Shown here piece by piece: positions 18,590 to 26,598 of a stretch of 64,000 bases of DNA. Each line of letters starts with the position of its first letter. Within the stretch, counting starts at the first letter, position 1. The notes under the pieces were generated by a model. That model saw only the letters and a program-made list of their open reading frames with translations, was not told the DNA's origin and did no database searches. Origin of the DNA: Microbacterium suwonense (GTDB lineage: Bacteria; Actinomycetota; Actinomycetes; Actinomycetales; Microbacteriaceae); NCBI RefSeq assembly GCF_030296555.1, contig NZ_AP027728.1, positions 1,860,001 through 1,924,000 on the forward strand. The letters are read 5' to 3'. A program made the position numbers and the translations under genes.

Positions 18590-18803
18590 CGGACGACATC
18601 GCTGAGGCGTCGATCCACGACTTGAGCTCCTCCACGTCGTAGAGGATCACCCGGCCGAACTTGTAGTAGTCCGGGCCTCGTCGCTCGTATCGCCACTCAG
18701 CGAGCTTCTTGACGGTGAGACCCGGGATGAGACGGGCCACCTCCTGCGGTTTCACGAATTCGTGCCCTAAGTCGGGCGCCTTCATGGTGGTCACCGTTGA
18801 CAT
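18570..18803 (-). CDS. AlpA/excisionase-like MerR-type HTH protein
   Basis: Seventy-seven residues with one winged helix-turn-helix: VKPQEVARLIPGL, then LAEWRYERRGPDYYKFGR and ILYDVEELKSWID. This is the pattern of AlpA/Xis proteins that aid excision. ATG at 18803 is preceded by AGAAGGGTG. The frame extends upstream to 19058, but that part crosses the promoter and the divergent gene and is not coding. It is the first gene of the ParA operon and is divergent from the integrase operon, fitting control of excision. Confidence 0.75.
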   Translation of the reverse strand: MSTVTTMKAPDLGHEFVKPQEVARLIPGLTVKKLAEWRYERRGPDYYKFGRVILYDVEELKSWIDASAMSSGDGHAR

Positions 18804-18837
18804 CGTCTTCACCCTTCTTGCGTATCGAAACTGCGTA

Positions 18838-18868
18838 TTGACACAAGTAGACGACTTAGCCGTACACT
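18838..18868 (+). promoter_or_regulatory. Promoter of the integrase-side operon
   Basis: The -35 box is TTGACA (18838-18843) and the -10 box is TACACT (18863-18868), with a 19-base spacer. It reads toward the 196-residue gene. It shares its core with the opposite promoter, so one bound protein could block both. Confidence 0.45.
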
Positions 18869-18875
18869 TAGTCAA
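18846..18875 (-). promoter_or_regulatory. Promoter of the excisionase-like/ParA operon
   Basis: The -35 box is TTGACT (18870-18875) and the -10 box is TCTACT (18846-18851), with an 18-base spacer. It reads toward the excisionase-like gene 43 bases away. It faces and overlaps the promoter of the integrase-side operon. Confidence 0.5.
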
Positions 18876-18918
18876 GGGGTTTCTGTGAATCTCTGGCGCG
18901 GTAAGGCAAACTAAGGGG

Positions 18919-19509
18919 GTGAAGGTCGACGTGAAGAATCCTGACGGCACAGCAATGACGTGGCACTCCGCCACACAGCCCGTCGGGTCCGCGCTGCGCA
19001 TAGCCCCCGAGTTCGTTGCCTCCGTGGTCGACGAGGACGCCGGCGTCGAAACCACCATCGAGGCCCACTACAACACGGACGAGGGCCGCTACATCGTCAC
19101 CACGATCCTCAACCGCGCAACCCGTCCGGACTTCGACCACCAAGCACTGCGACGCACAGCATCAGCCGCCATCCTGCAGGCCGCCGTCCCCCACTGCATC
19201 GCCGTGCGCCTCAGCGACGAACCGGACTCCACCTGGACGACGATCGCGGACCTCACCTCCACCGAGGGACGCATCATCCCGCCGTGGATGGCAGCCACCG
19301 CGGTGAAACGCGGTATGAAGGACGAGCGCATGGAGGTGGTGGAGATCCTCTATGGTGCCGCGGCCCTTGCCGGCACCCCGCCTGTGCGCGCCGTGCAAGT
19401 AGAACTGGATATCCCCCACCGCACCGCATCCGACTGGATCAAGAAGGCCCGCGACGCAGGACGCCTGGAAGGCATGACGTACACCGTCGGCCGCCAGGCC
19501 GATGGGTAG
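18919..19509 (+). CDS. Hypothetical HTH protein coupled to the integrase
   Basis: 196 residues from a GTG at 18919 with a purine-rich AAGGGG site. The N-terminal 120 residues show no known domain. The C-terminus has a helix-turn-helix-like stretch (VQVELDIPHRTASDWIKKARD) typical of site-specific DNA binding. The stop overlaps the integrase ATG by eight bases. Proteins of this layout are common immediately before integrases on actinobacterial elements. A role in controlling integration or in binding att or operator DNA is likely but not shown. Confidence 0.65.
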   Translation: MKVDVKNPDGTAMTWHSATQPVGSALRIAPEFVASVVDEDAGVETTIEAHYNTDEGRYIVTTILNRATRPDFDHQALRRTASAAILQAAVPHCIAVRLSDEPDSTWTTIADLTSTEGRIIPPWMAATAVKRGMKDERMEVVEILYGAAALAGTPPVRAVQVELDIPHRTASDWIKKARDAGRLEGMTYTVGRQADG

Positions 19510-20638
19510 CATCGAGCCGTACGAGACTACTTCAGGCCGAAGGTACCGGATCAGATACCGTACGCCCGAGAATCGACAGACGGACAAGCGCGGATTCCGC
19601 ACCAAGCGCGAAGCAGCCGAGTACCTGACTTCTGTCGAGACCCAGAAGTCCCAGGGCGACTACATCGCCCCCAGCAGGTCAAGGATCGACGTCAACACCT
19701 GGGCCATCGCCTGGCAGCAGACACTCGCCCACTTGAAGCCAACGACGCGCTCCGGATACATCTACAGCCTGAACCGCCATGTGCTTCCACGGTGGGGCAG
19801 GATCCACTTAGCCGACATCTCCCATACTGACTTGCAAGTGTGGGCCGGCGAGCTCTCCGAAACGCTAGCGGCCTCAAGCGCGAGGCAGGTCTTCCACGTC
19901 ATGAACAGCATGCTCACGCTCGCCGTACGCGACAGAAGGCTGACCCGAAATCCATCAGCCGACGTCAAACTCCCGAAGGTGACCAAATCGAAGCGCGGCT
20001 ACCTCGACCACGCACAAGTGCGCGAACTCGTGCGTGCCGCAGGACCAGACGGAGACATCATCGCCACGCTCGCCTATACCGGGCTTCGATGGGGTGAGCT
20101 TGCCGCTCTGACAGTCGATAGCGTCGACCTCAGGAGGAAGCGACTCTCGATCACCCAGAGCGTGAGCGAGGTCGGTGGTGCACTCGTCTGGGGCACTCCG
20201 AAGACCAACCGATCACGCGTCGTAGGGTTCCCCGCGTTTCTGACCGAATCCATCCAAGCTCGCATGAGCGGCAAGCAACCGACAGACCAGGTGTTTACAT
20301 CTCACAACGGCGCCGTCCTACGCAACAACAATTTCCGACGCCGCAGCTTCGCCCCCGCACTCGAGCACGTGCGGGAGATGGATCCCACGTTCCCTGAGAT
20401 CACGCTTCACGATCTTCGACACACAGCAGCCAGCCTCGCCGTCTCTGCCGGCGCAAACGTCAAGGCTGTGCAACGGATGCTCGGGCACGCTTCGGCAGCC
20501 ATGACGCTCGACGTCTACGCAGACCTGTTCGATGACGACCTCAACGCAGTCTCAACAGCACTCGATCGCGACGCAAGCGCCCACTTCGGCGACGGAAGTT
20601 GGACCAGGCAAGAACCGACCCAAACTGGTCTGCGATAG
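19502..20638 (+). CDS. int: Tyrosine site-specific integrase
   Basis: 378 residues. The N-terminal AP2-like arm-binding domain contains RIRYRTPENRQTDKRGF, followed by a SAM-like core-binding domain. The catalytic domain has Arg in TGLRWGEL, His and Arg in LHDLRHTAASL, His in MLGHASAAMT, and the nucleophile Tyr in LDVYADLF. All catalytic residues are present, so it should be active. It ends 135 bases from the 3' end of tRNA-Met, pointing toward it, the classical arrangement for an element integrated at a tRNA gene. Confidence 0.93.
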   Translation: MGSIEPYETTSGRRYRIRYRTPENRQTDKRGFRTKREAAEYLTSVETQKSQGDYIAPSRSRIDVNTWAIAWQQTLAHLKPTTRSGYIYSLNRHVLPRWGRIHLADISHTDLQVWAGELSETLAASSARQVFHVMNSMLTLAVRDRRLTRNPSADVKLPKVTKSKRGYLDHAQVRELVRAAGPDGDIIATLAYTGLRWGELAALTVDSVDLRRKRLSITQSVSEVGGALVWGTPKTNRSRVVGFPAFLTESIQARMSGKQPTDQVFTSHNGAVLRNNNFRRRSFAPALEHVREMDPTFPEITLHDLRHTAASLAVSAGANVKAVQRMLGHASAAMTLDVYADLFDDDLNAVSTALDRDASAHFGDGSWTRQEPTQTGLR

Positions 20639-20740
20639 ACCAGAAAAGACCTGCTCAAACGGACCGGTTCCGAATGGTTTGTGGGCAAAATGTGGGCAAA
20701 ACGGCGAATTCGGGCTGACCGCACCACATCAGCAAAAACA

Positions 20741-20766
20741 AAAAACCCCCGTCGACCGGGGGTTTT
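20741..20766. terminator. Bidirectional intrinsic terminator
   Basis: A stem of AAAAACCCCC and GGGGGTTTT around a short loop (GTCGACC region) lies between the integrase and tRNA-Met. A-rich and T-rich flanks on both sides let it serve the integrase and the tRNA operon. Confidence 0.8.
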
Positions 20767-20772
20767 CATCTG

Positions 20773-20846
20773 TAGCGGAGGCGGGACTCGAACCCGCGAC
20801 CTCACGATTATGAGTCGTGCGCTCTCACCATCTGAGCTACTCCGCC
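20773..20846 (-). tRNA. tRNA-Met (anticodon CAT), elongator type
   Basis: A cloverleaf is readable: acceptor GGCGGAG, D arm GCTC, anticodon stem CACGA/TCGTG with loop CTCATAA, and T arm GCGGG/CCCGC with TTCGAGT. The CCA end is not encoded. The last acceptor pair is G1-U72 rather than G-C. The 3' end faces the integrase, so this gene is the probable attachment site of the element. Confidence 0.93.
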
Positions 20847-20878
20847 GCAATCGCCCACTCCGCAGAACAAGCGCTACG

Positions 20879-20950
20879 AGCCCCGAGTCAGGATTGAACT
20901 GACGACCCCTTCCTTACCATGGAAGTGCTCTGCCACTGAGCTATCGGGGC
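20879..20950 (-). tRNA. tRNA-Thr (anticodon GGT)
   Basis: The acceptor GCCCCGA pairs with TCGGGGC. The anticodon stem CTTCC/GGAAG carries the loop ATGGTAA, giving anticodon GGT. It lies 32 bases upstream of tRNA-Met on the same strand and probably shares its transcript. CCA is not encoded. Confidence 0.93.
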
Positions 20951-21015
20951 GCTGTCCTTCACAGGACAACCAGATGAGACTAGCATCCGCGACGCCGTCT
21001 CACGAAATCGGGACG

Positions 21016-22468
21016 TCAGTACGAGTACCGGCCCGCGTTCTTGCGCATCCACACCAGTGGATCGACCGTGGAGCCGTTGATGATGATCTCGAAATGCAGG
21101 TGCGCACCGTAGGAACGGCCAGTGTTCCCGACCTTTCCGATGGTGTCGCCAACCTTCACCTTCTGCCCCACCTTGACCGCGATCGACCCGTGCTGCATGT
21201 GCGAATAATGGCTGGTGACGACCTGACCGTCGATGATGTGATCCACGTACACGGTCACGCCGTAGCCGCCGCCGGACTCCGTCGCGATTCGCACCGTCCC
21301 ATCGGCGATCGCCTGGATCGTCGCACCCGCTCCGGGCACCAGGTCGATACCGGCGTGCATGCGACCGTTGCGCATTCCGTACGGTGAACTCATCGCCACG
21401 CCGACCATGAACGGCCACTGGATCGCGGCATCCGGGTCGTTGGTGTAGAGGCTGTCGGAGAAGCGGATGTGCTCCTCGGCAGCGATGTCCAGCAGCGAGA
21501 CCGTGGAGTAATCGGCATCGCGCACGATCGCTTCGTCTTCCACACCAGCCGAGGCGACGAACGCCTGGATCTCGTCCTCGGCCACCTTCGTGGCGGGAGA
21601 TTCCGCCGCGACGAGGATGCAGTCGCGACCGAGCCGTTCTTCTGAACCGCAGCCACCGCGCTCGCAGGCAACGTCATCGACACCGCGATCAGACCTGCGA
21701 CGCCCATCACTCCGAGACTCGCACCGGCTGCCGCCAGTCGACGTCCGATCCGGCGGCGTGGAACGAGGTGAGCGGATGCCGGCATCGTGCCGGCCGCAGC
21801 CGCAGCCGCTTCGCTCTCGGCGAAGGCCTCGGCTGCCTCGCGCACGGGCGACTCGCGCACGGGCGACTCGCGCACGGGTGAGAAGCCGAAGGCCTCGGAT
21901 GCCCGGGCGAATGCGTCGGCGAGTGAGTCGGCCGCACCTGTGGTTCTATCACCCGCCGCATCCACAGCATCCGCAGGTCGCGTCTCCGAGGCATCGGATG
22001 CCGCGGCGTCGGTCGATTCCTGCACCGGCAGCGGCGGGGCACTGAGAGAGGTCTCGACCTCCGGTTCGCTGCCCTGCTCGGCGACGTCAGCAGTGCGAGC
22101 ATCGGCAGAGGACGGCTCGATCAGAGCCTCGATGGGGGAACCTCGACCAGTTCCGCACTCACCGGCACCTCGTCAGCCGGCACCTCGGCGATGGGCGCAT
22201 CAGCTGTGGGCTCGTCGACCGGCACCTTGCCAGCCGGTGTTTCAGCCTGCGGCACTGCCGGGCCCGTCTGTGCCAGGCGACGGGCGCGGCGGCTCAGCGG
22301 TGCCGGAGAAGCCTCCACGGCACCGCGGTTCGCGAGCGGCGCTTCTTCGCGCTGAGGGGTGGTCACCGCGTCCGAGGTCGCCGCTGCCTCCAACGTCACG
22401 GGAGCCGTGCGAAGTCGGTTGGATCGGCGCGTGGGCGCGGACTCAACCTCAGGGCGTACAGGGGGCAA
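21016..22468 (-). CDS. Membrane-anchored M23 peptidase, two apparent frameshifts
   Basis: Three overlapping reading pieces join into one protein of about 484 residues when one base is restored near 22134-22138 (a C run on the coding strand) and one near 21600-21612. The start is a TTG at 22468. The N-terminal 290 residues are a disordered, Ala/Pro/Glu-rich cytoplasmic region with an SPVRE repeat. A single membrane segment (GASLGVMGVAGLIAVSMTL) follows, then an external LytM/M23 domain with HAGIDLVPG, TSHYSHM and GAHLHFEI zinc-site motifs. M23 enzymes cut peptidoglycan cross-links, and the metal ligands are intact. The promoter region holds a possible MtrA site. Confidence 0.82.
21841..21879. 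repeat. In-frame 15-base tandem repeat in the M23 gene
   Basis: Three copies of CGCACGGGCGACTCG, the last degenerate, encode SPVRE repeats in the disordered N-terminal region. Copy number changes would keep the frame. Confidence 0.8.
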
Positions 22469-22534
22469 TTCAGATCTCTCAGGTCGTCATCAAGCTCGGG
22501 GGCGCTTGTTCACCTTCGGCTTCGGGGCTCGAAA

Positions 22535-22550
22535 GTAACGAACAGGTAAA
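22535..22550. promoter_or_regulatory. Possible MtrA box upstream of the M23 peptidase
   Basis: GTAAC and GTAAA lie as a direct repeat with six bases between them, 67 bases upstream of the peptidase start. MtrA of actinobacteria binds GTAAC direct repeats with this spacing near cell-wall hydrolase genes. The TGTAAT (22554-22559 on the minus strand) just upstream may be the -10 box. The rest of 22469-22599 shows no gene. Confidence 0.35.
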
Positions 22551-22599
22551 CACATTACAGGTTCGTGGCCGAGAAAACCATGGATGCGGTGGCTGTTTC

Positions 22600-23400
22600 T
22601 CACAGACTCTCATCGACGCCCGAGACGATCGACTGCAGCCGATCGTGAACAGCGGGACCACCCGCGATGACCATGGGGCGGGCGGAGTCGAGTTCCAGTC
22701 GGCTCACCGATCCTCCGGCCTCCTGAACGAGGATCGCACCCGCCGCGAAGTCCCACGGATTGAGCCCTCGTTCGAAGAAGCCGTCCAGCCGCCCGGCCGC
22801 GACGTACGACAGATCGATCGCCGCCGATCCCATCCGCCGCAGGTCGCGCGCCATCGTCATGACACGCCGAACCATCGCCAGGTCGCCGTCATGCGTGGCC
22901 GGGTCGTAACCGAAGCCGGTGCCCAGCAGCGCCCCGGCGGGCGTGTCGGTGGTCACCGATAGACGGATGCCGTCGAGCCAGGCGCCCTCTCCGCGCACGG
23001 CGGTGAACAGCTCGCCCAGCATCGGAGCGGCGACAGCACCGGCTACGCCCACCCACTGCTCGGGGTCGGGCTCCCCCTCGACGACGGCGATGCTCACGGA
23101 GTACGCGCTGATGCCGTAGGCGTAGTTGACGGTGCCATCGATCGGGTCGACGACCCAGGTCAGCCCGCTGGTCCCGCGCTCGGCGCCGCTCTCCTCGCCG
23201 AGGAACCCGTCGTCGGGACGCTCGACGCGCAGACGCTGACGGATCAGCTCCTCCACCTCGCGGTCCGCGTCAGTGACGATGTCCGCCAGCGTGGACTTGG
23301 TCGCCGCCAGCGCCACTCCCTCGGCACGTCGCCGCTTCGCGAGGTCTCCCGCCTCACGAGCGATTTCTGCGGCGAGTGCTCCGAGGTCAGTGGCGCTCAC
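22600..23400 (-). CDS. Inositol monophosphatase family protein
   Basis: 266 residues of the lithium-sensitive phosphatase fold. Metal-binding motifs are GEES near 70, WVVDPIDGTVNY near 82-93, and NPWDFAAGAIL near 218. Members hydrolyse inositol-1-phosphate, histidinol phosphate or similar sugar phosphates. In actinobacteria inositol feeds mycothiol and phosphatidylinositol synthesis. All metal ligands are present. The start overlaps the stop of the upstream membrane-protein gene (GTGA at 23397-23400), so the two are coupled. The exact substrate cannot be told from sequence. Confidence 0.88.
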   Translation of the reverse strand: MSATDLGALAAEIAREAGDLAKRRRAEGVALAATKSTLADIVTDADREVEELIRQRLRVERPDDGFLGEESGAERGTSGLTWVVDPIDGTVNYAYGISAYSVSIAVVEGEPDPEQWVGVAGAVAAPMLGELFTAVRGEGAWLDGIRLSVTTDTPAGALLGTGFGYDPATHDGDLAMVRRVMTMARDLRRMGSAAIDLSYVAAGRLDGFFERGLNPWDFAAGAILVQEAGGSVSRLELDSARPMVIAGGPAVHDRLQSIVSGVDESL

Positions 23401-24533
23401 TGCCCGGCATCCCGCGGCGCAGGAGGCGGCGGGTACGAGCCGTATGCGGGTGGGACCGGTGGTGTGGAGGAATCCGCAGGGCCGGACGGATCCTGCTCAC
23501 CGGCAGCAGGCGGCACGGGCGGTGCGGCGGGTGCTGCGGGCTCAGCGGGTGCTGCGGGCGGCGCGGCCTCAGCGGGGGCTGCGGGCTCAGCGGGTGCCGC
23601 GGGCGGCTCCTGGTCGAAGGTGCCGGTACCAGCATCCGTCGGCGCCGGATCAGCACCCTGCGCCGGCGCGTCCAGTGTCGGGAAAGCCTGAGTCTGCGGG
23701 GCGTACGTCGGATACCCCGTGTAGTAGGCGTTCCAGTCCGGAGAGCCGTCGGGCATGACCGGCAGCGGCGTCTGACCGTCTGCATACGTCGGCCAGGCCT
23801 GAGCCGGCGGCGCGGCGAGCGCATGCGGCGTCGTCGCGTTCAGCCCCGCGGCTCCCGCGCCCACGTGCGGAACCGGCGCGTGCCGTTCACGCGGGGCGAA
23901 GAGCGCGTTCAGCAGCGGGATCAGGGTCGTGCCGACAGCAGCCAGGATCGTCAGTGCGATCACGATGCGCCAGTACAGGTCGCTGTAGTCGATCTCATCG
24001 GGGAAGGTCAGGAAGAACACCAGCATCGCCACCAGCAGCGCCAGCATGGCGAAGTTCACCATCACGATCACGCGCGTGAACGTCGTGACGTACCGCTGCG
24101 AGGCCTTCAGGAACAGCCGGACGTGCACCAGTGCGAGCTGCAGGATCGCGACGACCGCAAGCAGCTGGAAGAATCGGGCGATGCCCGTGGCTCCGCCATA
24201 GCCGTACAGGAAGTCCGGCTCCGGCTCGGGCAGCCAGATCTTCACCGCACCGACCAGCAGCGCGATGATCCAGGTGAGCATGCTGGTCAGCACCAGCCAG
24301 TCGGGCCGCTGCGCCGCGAGATTCGATTCGGCGATCGCGATTCCCGCGAATACGGCCAGGAGCAGGATCGTCAGGAACGCTCGTCCGATGATGCCGTCCT
24401 GATTGCCGATCAGCACCCAGGCCACGCAGACGAGTGCTGCGGCGATCAGTGCGCCGATCGCGATCCAGATCGCCCCGCGCATGAGCTGCGAGGACATGTT
24501 CCGCGCAGTGGGCTGCGTCGTGCTGTCTGACAT
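23397..24533 (-). CDS. Multi-span membrane protein with Pro/Ala-rich tail
   Basis: 378 residues. Seven hydrophobic segments occupy roughly residues 18-225. A soluble tail of about 150 residues, very rich in Pro, Ala, Gly and Thr with repeated PAAPAEPAAPAE, follows. No enzymatic motif was recognised. The gene is directly upstream of and coupled to the inositol monophosphatase gene. Similar proteins are common in Microbacteriaceae without known function. Confidence 0.7.
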   Translation of the reverse strand: MSDSTTQPTARNMSSQLMRGAIWIAIGALIAAALVCVAWVLIGNQDGIIGRAFLTILLLAVFAGIAIAESNLAAQRPDWLVLTSMLTWIIALLVGAVKIWLPEPEPDFLYGYGGATGIARFFQLLAVVAILQLALVHVRLFLKASQRYVTTFTRVIVMVNFAMLALLVAMLVFFLTFPDEIDYSDLYWRIVIALTILAAVGTTLIPLLNALFAPRERHAPVPHVGAGAAGLNATTPHALAAPPAQAWPTYADGQTPLPVMPDGSPDWNAYYTGYPTYAPQTQAFPTLDAPAQGADPAPTDAGTGTFDQEPPAAPAEPAAPAEAAPPAAPAEPAAPAAPPVPPAAGEQDPSGPADSSTPPVPPAYGSYPPPPAPRDAGQ

Positions 24534-24595
24534 GAGAGTCCTCCCGGAGGTCGTGCTCTCATCCTCGCACGCGACGGCGTGCCTCCACGGAAGCC

Positions 24596-24604
24596 TGTGG
24601 ATAA
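24596..24604. promoter_or_regulatory. Isolated perfect DnaA box
   Basis: TGTGGATAA is the complement of the DnaA box TTATCCACA. A single copy lies in the 128-base gap upstream of the membrane-protein gene. It may titrate DnaA, regulate the gene, or be chance. Confidence 0.35.
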
Positions 24605-24661
24605 CTCACAGACGGATGCCGTGTAGCATCCTCCGGAAGTCCTCTCCAGCTGCCCGACGGC

Positions 24662-25459
24662 TCAGCGGGCGGACTTGCTCGACGCGGCGGCGAACGCGGC
24701 GACCCTTGCCTTGGCATCCGCGGTCTCGAACGCTTCCCCGATCGAACGCGCCTCCTCGGCGAGCTGCTCGTCATAGGAGCGCGACGGCTGCGAACGCACG
24801 AGACGCTTCGCCTGACCGTAGGCTCCTGCCGCACCGGCCAGCCAGAAGCGGGCGATCTGCTCGGCGCGCTCACGCACGGCATCCGCCTCTGCCGCGGCGT
24901 CCGCGCCTTCGACGGCTTCGGCGACGAGTCCCCACTCCACGGCCTCGGATGCCGACAGCATCCGATCCTGCAGCACCAGCTGCAGTGCGCGACGCTCGCC
25001 GATCGCCCGGGCGAGCTGGGCCGTGACCGACAGGTCGGGCGTGAGGCCGATGTTCGCGTATCGGCTGCCGATCTTGGAGCTCGCGCCGATCACGGCGTAG
25101 TCGCTGCACATCAGGATGCCGAGCCCGCCGCCGGCCGTGGTGCCCTGCGCGGCGGCGACGACCGGGATGGACGACGTCGTCAGCGAGAGGATGCCCTCGT
25201 TGATCACGTGCGCGAGGGAGGTGATGTCGGCCCCGGAGCCCATGGCCTTCGACATCGCCACGACATCGCCGCCGGCGCAGAAGGAGCGCCCATTGGCATC
25301 GAGCAGGATCGCTTTGACGTCGTCGCGGGCCACCGCCTCGGCCGTGGTGTCGCGCCAGGCCATCGCGAGGTCGGCGTCGAAGGCGTTCAGGCTCGCCGGG
25401 CGGTTCAGGGTGAGGCGCGCAAGGCCCTCATCGACCGTGAGCAGGATGGATTCGGTCAT
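24662..25459 (-). CDS. Enoyl-CoA hydratase/isomerase family protein
   Basis: A 265-residue crotonase-fold protein from the ATG at 25459, preceded by GAAGGAG. Oxyanion-hole segments are CAGGDVVAM near 65 and AGGGLGILMCSD near 110. The two glutamates used for hydration in classical enoyl-CoA hydratases are not visible at the expected sites (GGGLG, and RYANIGLTPD), so the reaction is more likely isomerisation or another CoA-ester step. The longer upstream frame runs through intergenic repeats and is not coding. It is a single-gene unit. Confidence 0.85.
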   Translation of the reverse strand: MTESILLTVDEGLARLTLNRPASLNAFDADLAMAWRDTTAEAVARDDVKAILLDANGRSFCAGGDVVAMSKAMGSGADITSLAHVINEGILSLTTSSIPVVAAAQGTTAGGGLGILMCSDYAVIGASSKIGSRYANIGLTPDLSVTAQLARAIGERRALQLVLQDRMLSASEAVEWGLVAEAVEGADAAAEADAVRERAEQIARFWLAGAAGAYGQAKRLVRSQPSRSYDEQLAEEARSIGEAFETADAKARVAAFAAASSKSAR

Positions 25460-25641
25460 GGCTCTCCTTCGACGCGCAGGACTTCGGTCCCAGCCTAACC
25501 GGGACTGAGGCTCGCCCTTCGCGCGCTCGTGCATCTGACGGCCTGCCGGCGGCCCGCCAGGCGTGCCCGCCTGCGCCTGCCCTGCCTGCTGTGCCTGCCT
25601 GCCTGCGCCCTGCCTGGCCTGCCTGCTGTGCCTCGCCTGTG

Positions 25642-25887
25642 GCTCGCGTGGCGCAAATTGCGGCATCCTCCATGCTGAGGCCACCATATGCGCCACCCGA
25701 AGCGAGCACCGCAGACACCACGTCCACCCCCACCGTTCATGTGGCGCATATCGCGGCATCCTCCGTGCTGAGGCCACCATTTGGGCCACCTGAAGCGAGC
25801 ACCGCGGACACCACGTCTGCCCCATGGTTCGCGTGGCGCGAATCGCGGCATCCGCCTACCCGGAAGCGACCATTCGCGACACATGAA
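25642..25887. repeat. Three tandem palindromic elements of the TTCAGGTGGC family
   Basis: Units at 25642-25707, 25736-25794 and 25828-25887 each fold as an imperfect stem-loop. Arms begin GTGGCGC and end GCGCCAC, GGCCAC or similar, with a shared centre GGCATCC near the loop. The first two also share the linker GAAGCGAGCACCGC. They fill most of the gap 25460-25938, which otherwise contains only low-complexity CCTGCC-type sequence and no credible gene. Confidence 0.8.
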
Positions 25888-25938
25888 GCAGCTGCAACGC
25901 GACCACACGTGCCACGTGAAAGCGAGACGCGCCGGGGG

Positions 25939-26430
25939 TCAGTCTTCGCTGAGCACGCGCGCGACGAAGGCCTCCATGCGGTGGCGGGCGCCATCCAGGC
26001 GGGCGTCGGCCTGTCCGGGGGCGCGCACCTCGTTCGGGGCGAGCGGATGCGCGAGGCGCACGTTCTCGTGGCACGACAGGTCAGCGCAGATGTACGTGCC
26101 GGCACTGTCGCCACGGCGGCCCTTGGCTCCTCCGCGACGCGCGGTGAGCAATGCCACCTGATTGCCGGGCTGCAGGGTGTGGCAGATGTTGCACATGCCC
26201 GAGCGCACGCGGGCCGGGTCGGTGGCACGCAGCACGATGCCCATCGGCTCGCCCTTGTGCTCGACGATCACGATCCCGCGGCGGCTCGATTCCGGATCGC
26301 GCCAGGCGAGGAAGTCGAGGTAATCCCAGTCGGTGAGGATGAAGTCGTGCGGCATCCCGATGTCGGCGATCTCCTCAGCATCCGCGTTCCGGATCGCTGC
26401 CCGCACCTGGGTCTCGGTCAGTGGTCGCAT
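25939..26430 (-). CDS. FusB-like (FBP domain) zinc protein
   Basis: 163 residues. A four-cysteine zinc site is made of CNIC (about 80-83) and CADLSCH (about 115-121). This is the signature of the FBP/FusB C-terminal domain, which in FusB binds elongation factor G and frees it from stalled ribosomes. Chromosomal actinobacterial members are common; whether they protect against fusidic acid is not known. The N-terminal half is helical as in FusB. It is probably a single-gene unit. Confidence 0.72.
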   Translation of the reverse strand: MRPLTETQVRAAIRNADAEEIADIGMPHDFILTDWDYLDFLAWRDPESSRRGIVIVEHKGEPMGIVLRATDPARVRSGMCNICHTLQPGNQVALLTARRGGAKGRRGDSAGTYICADLSCHENVRLAHPLAPNEVRAPGQADARLDGARHRMEAFVARVLSED

Positions 26431-26470
26431 CGATTCAGTCTAGGAAAGTCTCTGCACAACGCGCTCCCGG

Positions 26471-26598
26471 CCGCGAGACTTCCTTTGCAGCATGAGACAT
26501 GGCCCGCTGCGCGTAGTCTGATGCTGAAACGGAAGTCTCGCGCCGGAACAGAAGTCTCGCGCCAAAAAGGAAGTCTCACGCCAAAAAAGAAGTCTCAC
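26471..26598. repeat. Four 19-base tandem repeats plus an inverted copy
   Basis: GAAGTCTCRCGCC starts at 26532, 26551, 26570 and 26589, an exact 19-base period. The reverse complement (CGCGAGACTTCC) lies at 26471-26482 and can pair with any copy. The last copy runs into the 3' end of the copper-enzyme gene. The gap 26431-26594 has no gene. Confidence 0.85.

Noticed and set aside
22469..22599. Possible ydaO c-di-AMP riboswitch upstream of the M23 peptidase
   Set aside because: The conserved core sequences of the class could not be found in the 130-base leader.
24596..24604. Replication origin near the DnaA box
   Set aside because: Only one box, no AT-rich unwinding region and no dnaA/dnaN genes nearby.
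24662..25825. N-terminally extended crotonase of 387 residues
   Set aside because: The extra part translates the intergenic palindromes; a good ribosome binding site marks the ATG at 25459.
25642..25887. Possible CRISPR array in the triple palindrome region
   Set aside because: Units are palindromic and about 90 bases apart with diverged sequence; there are no equal-length spacers and no cas genes.
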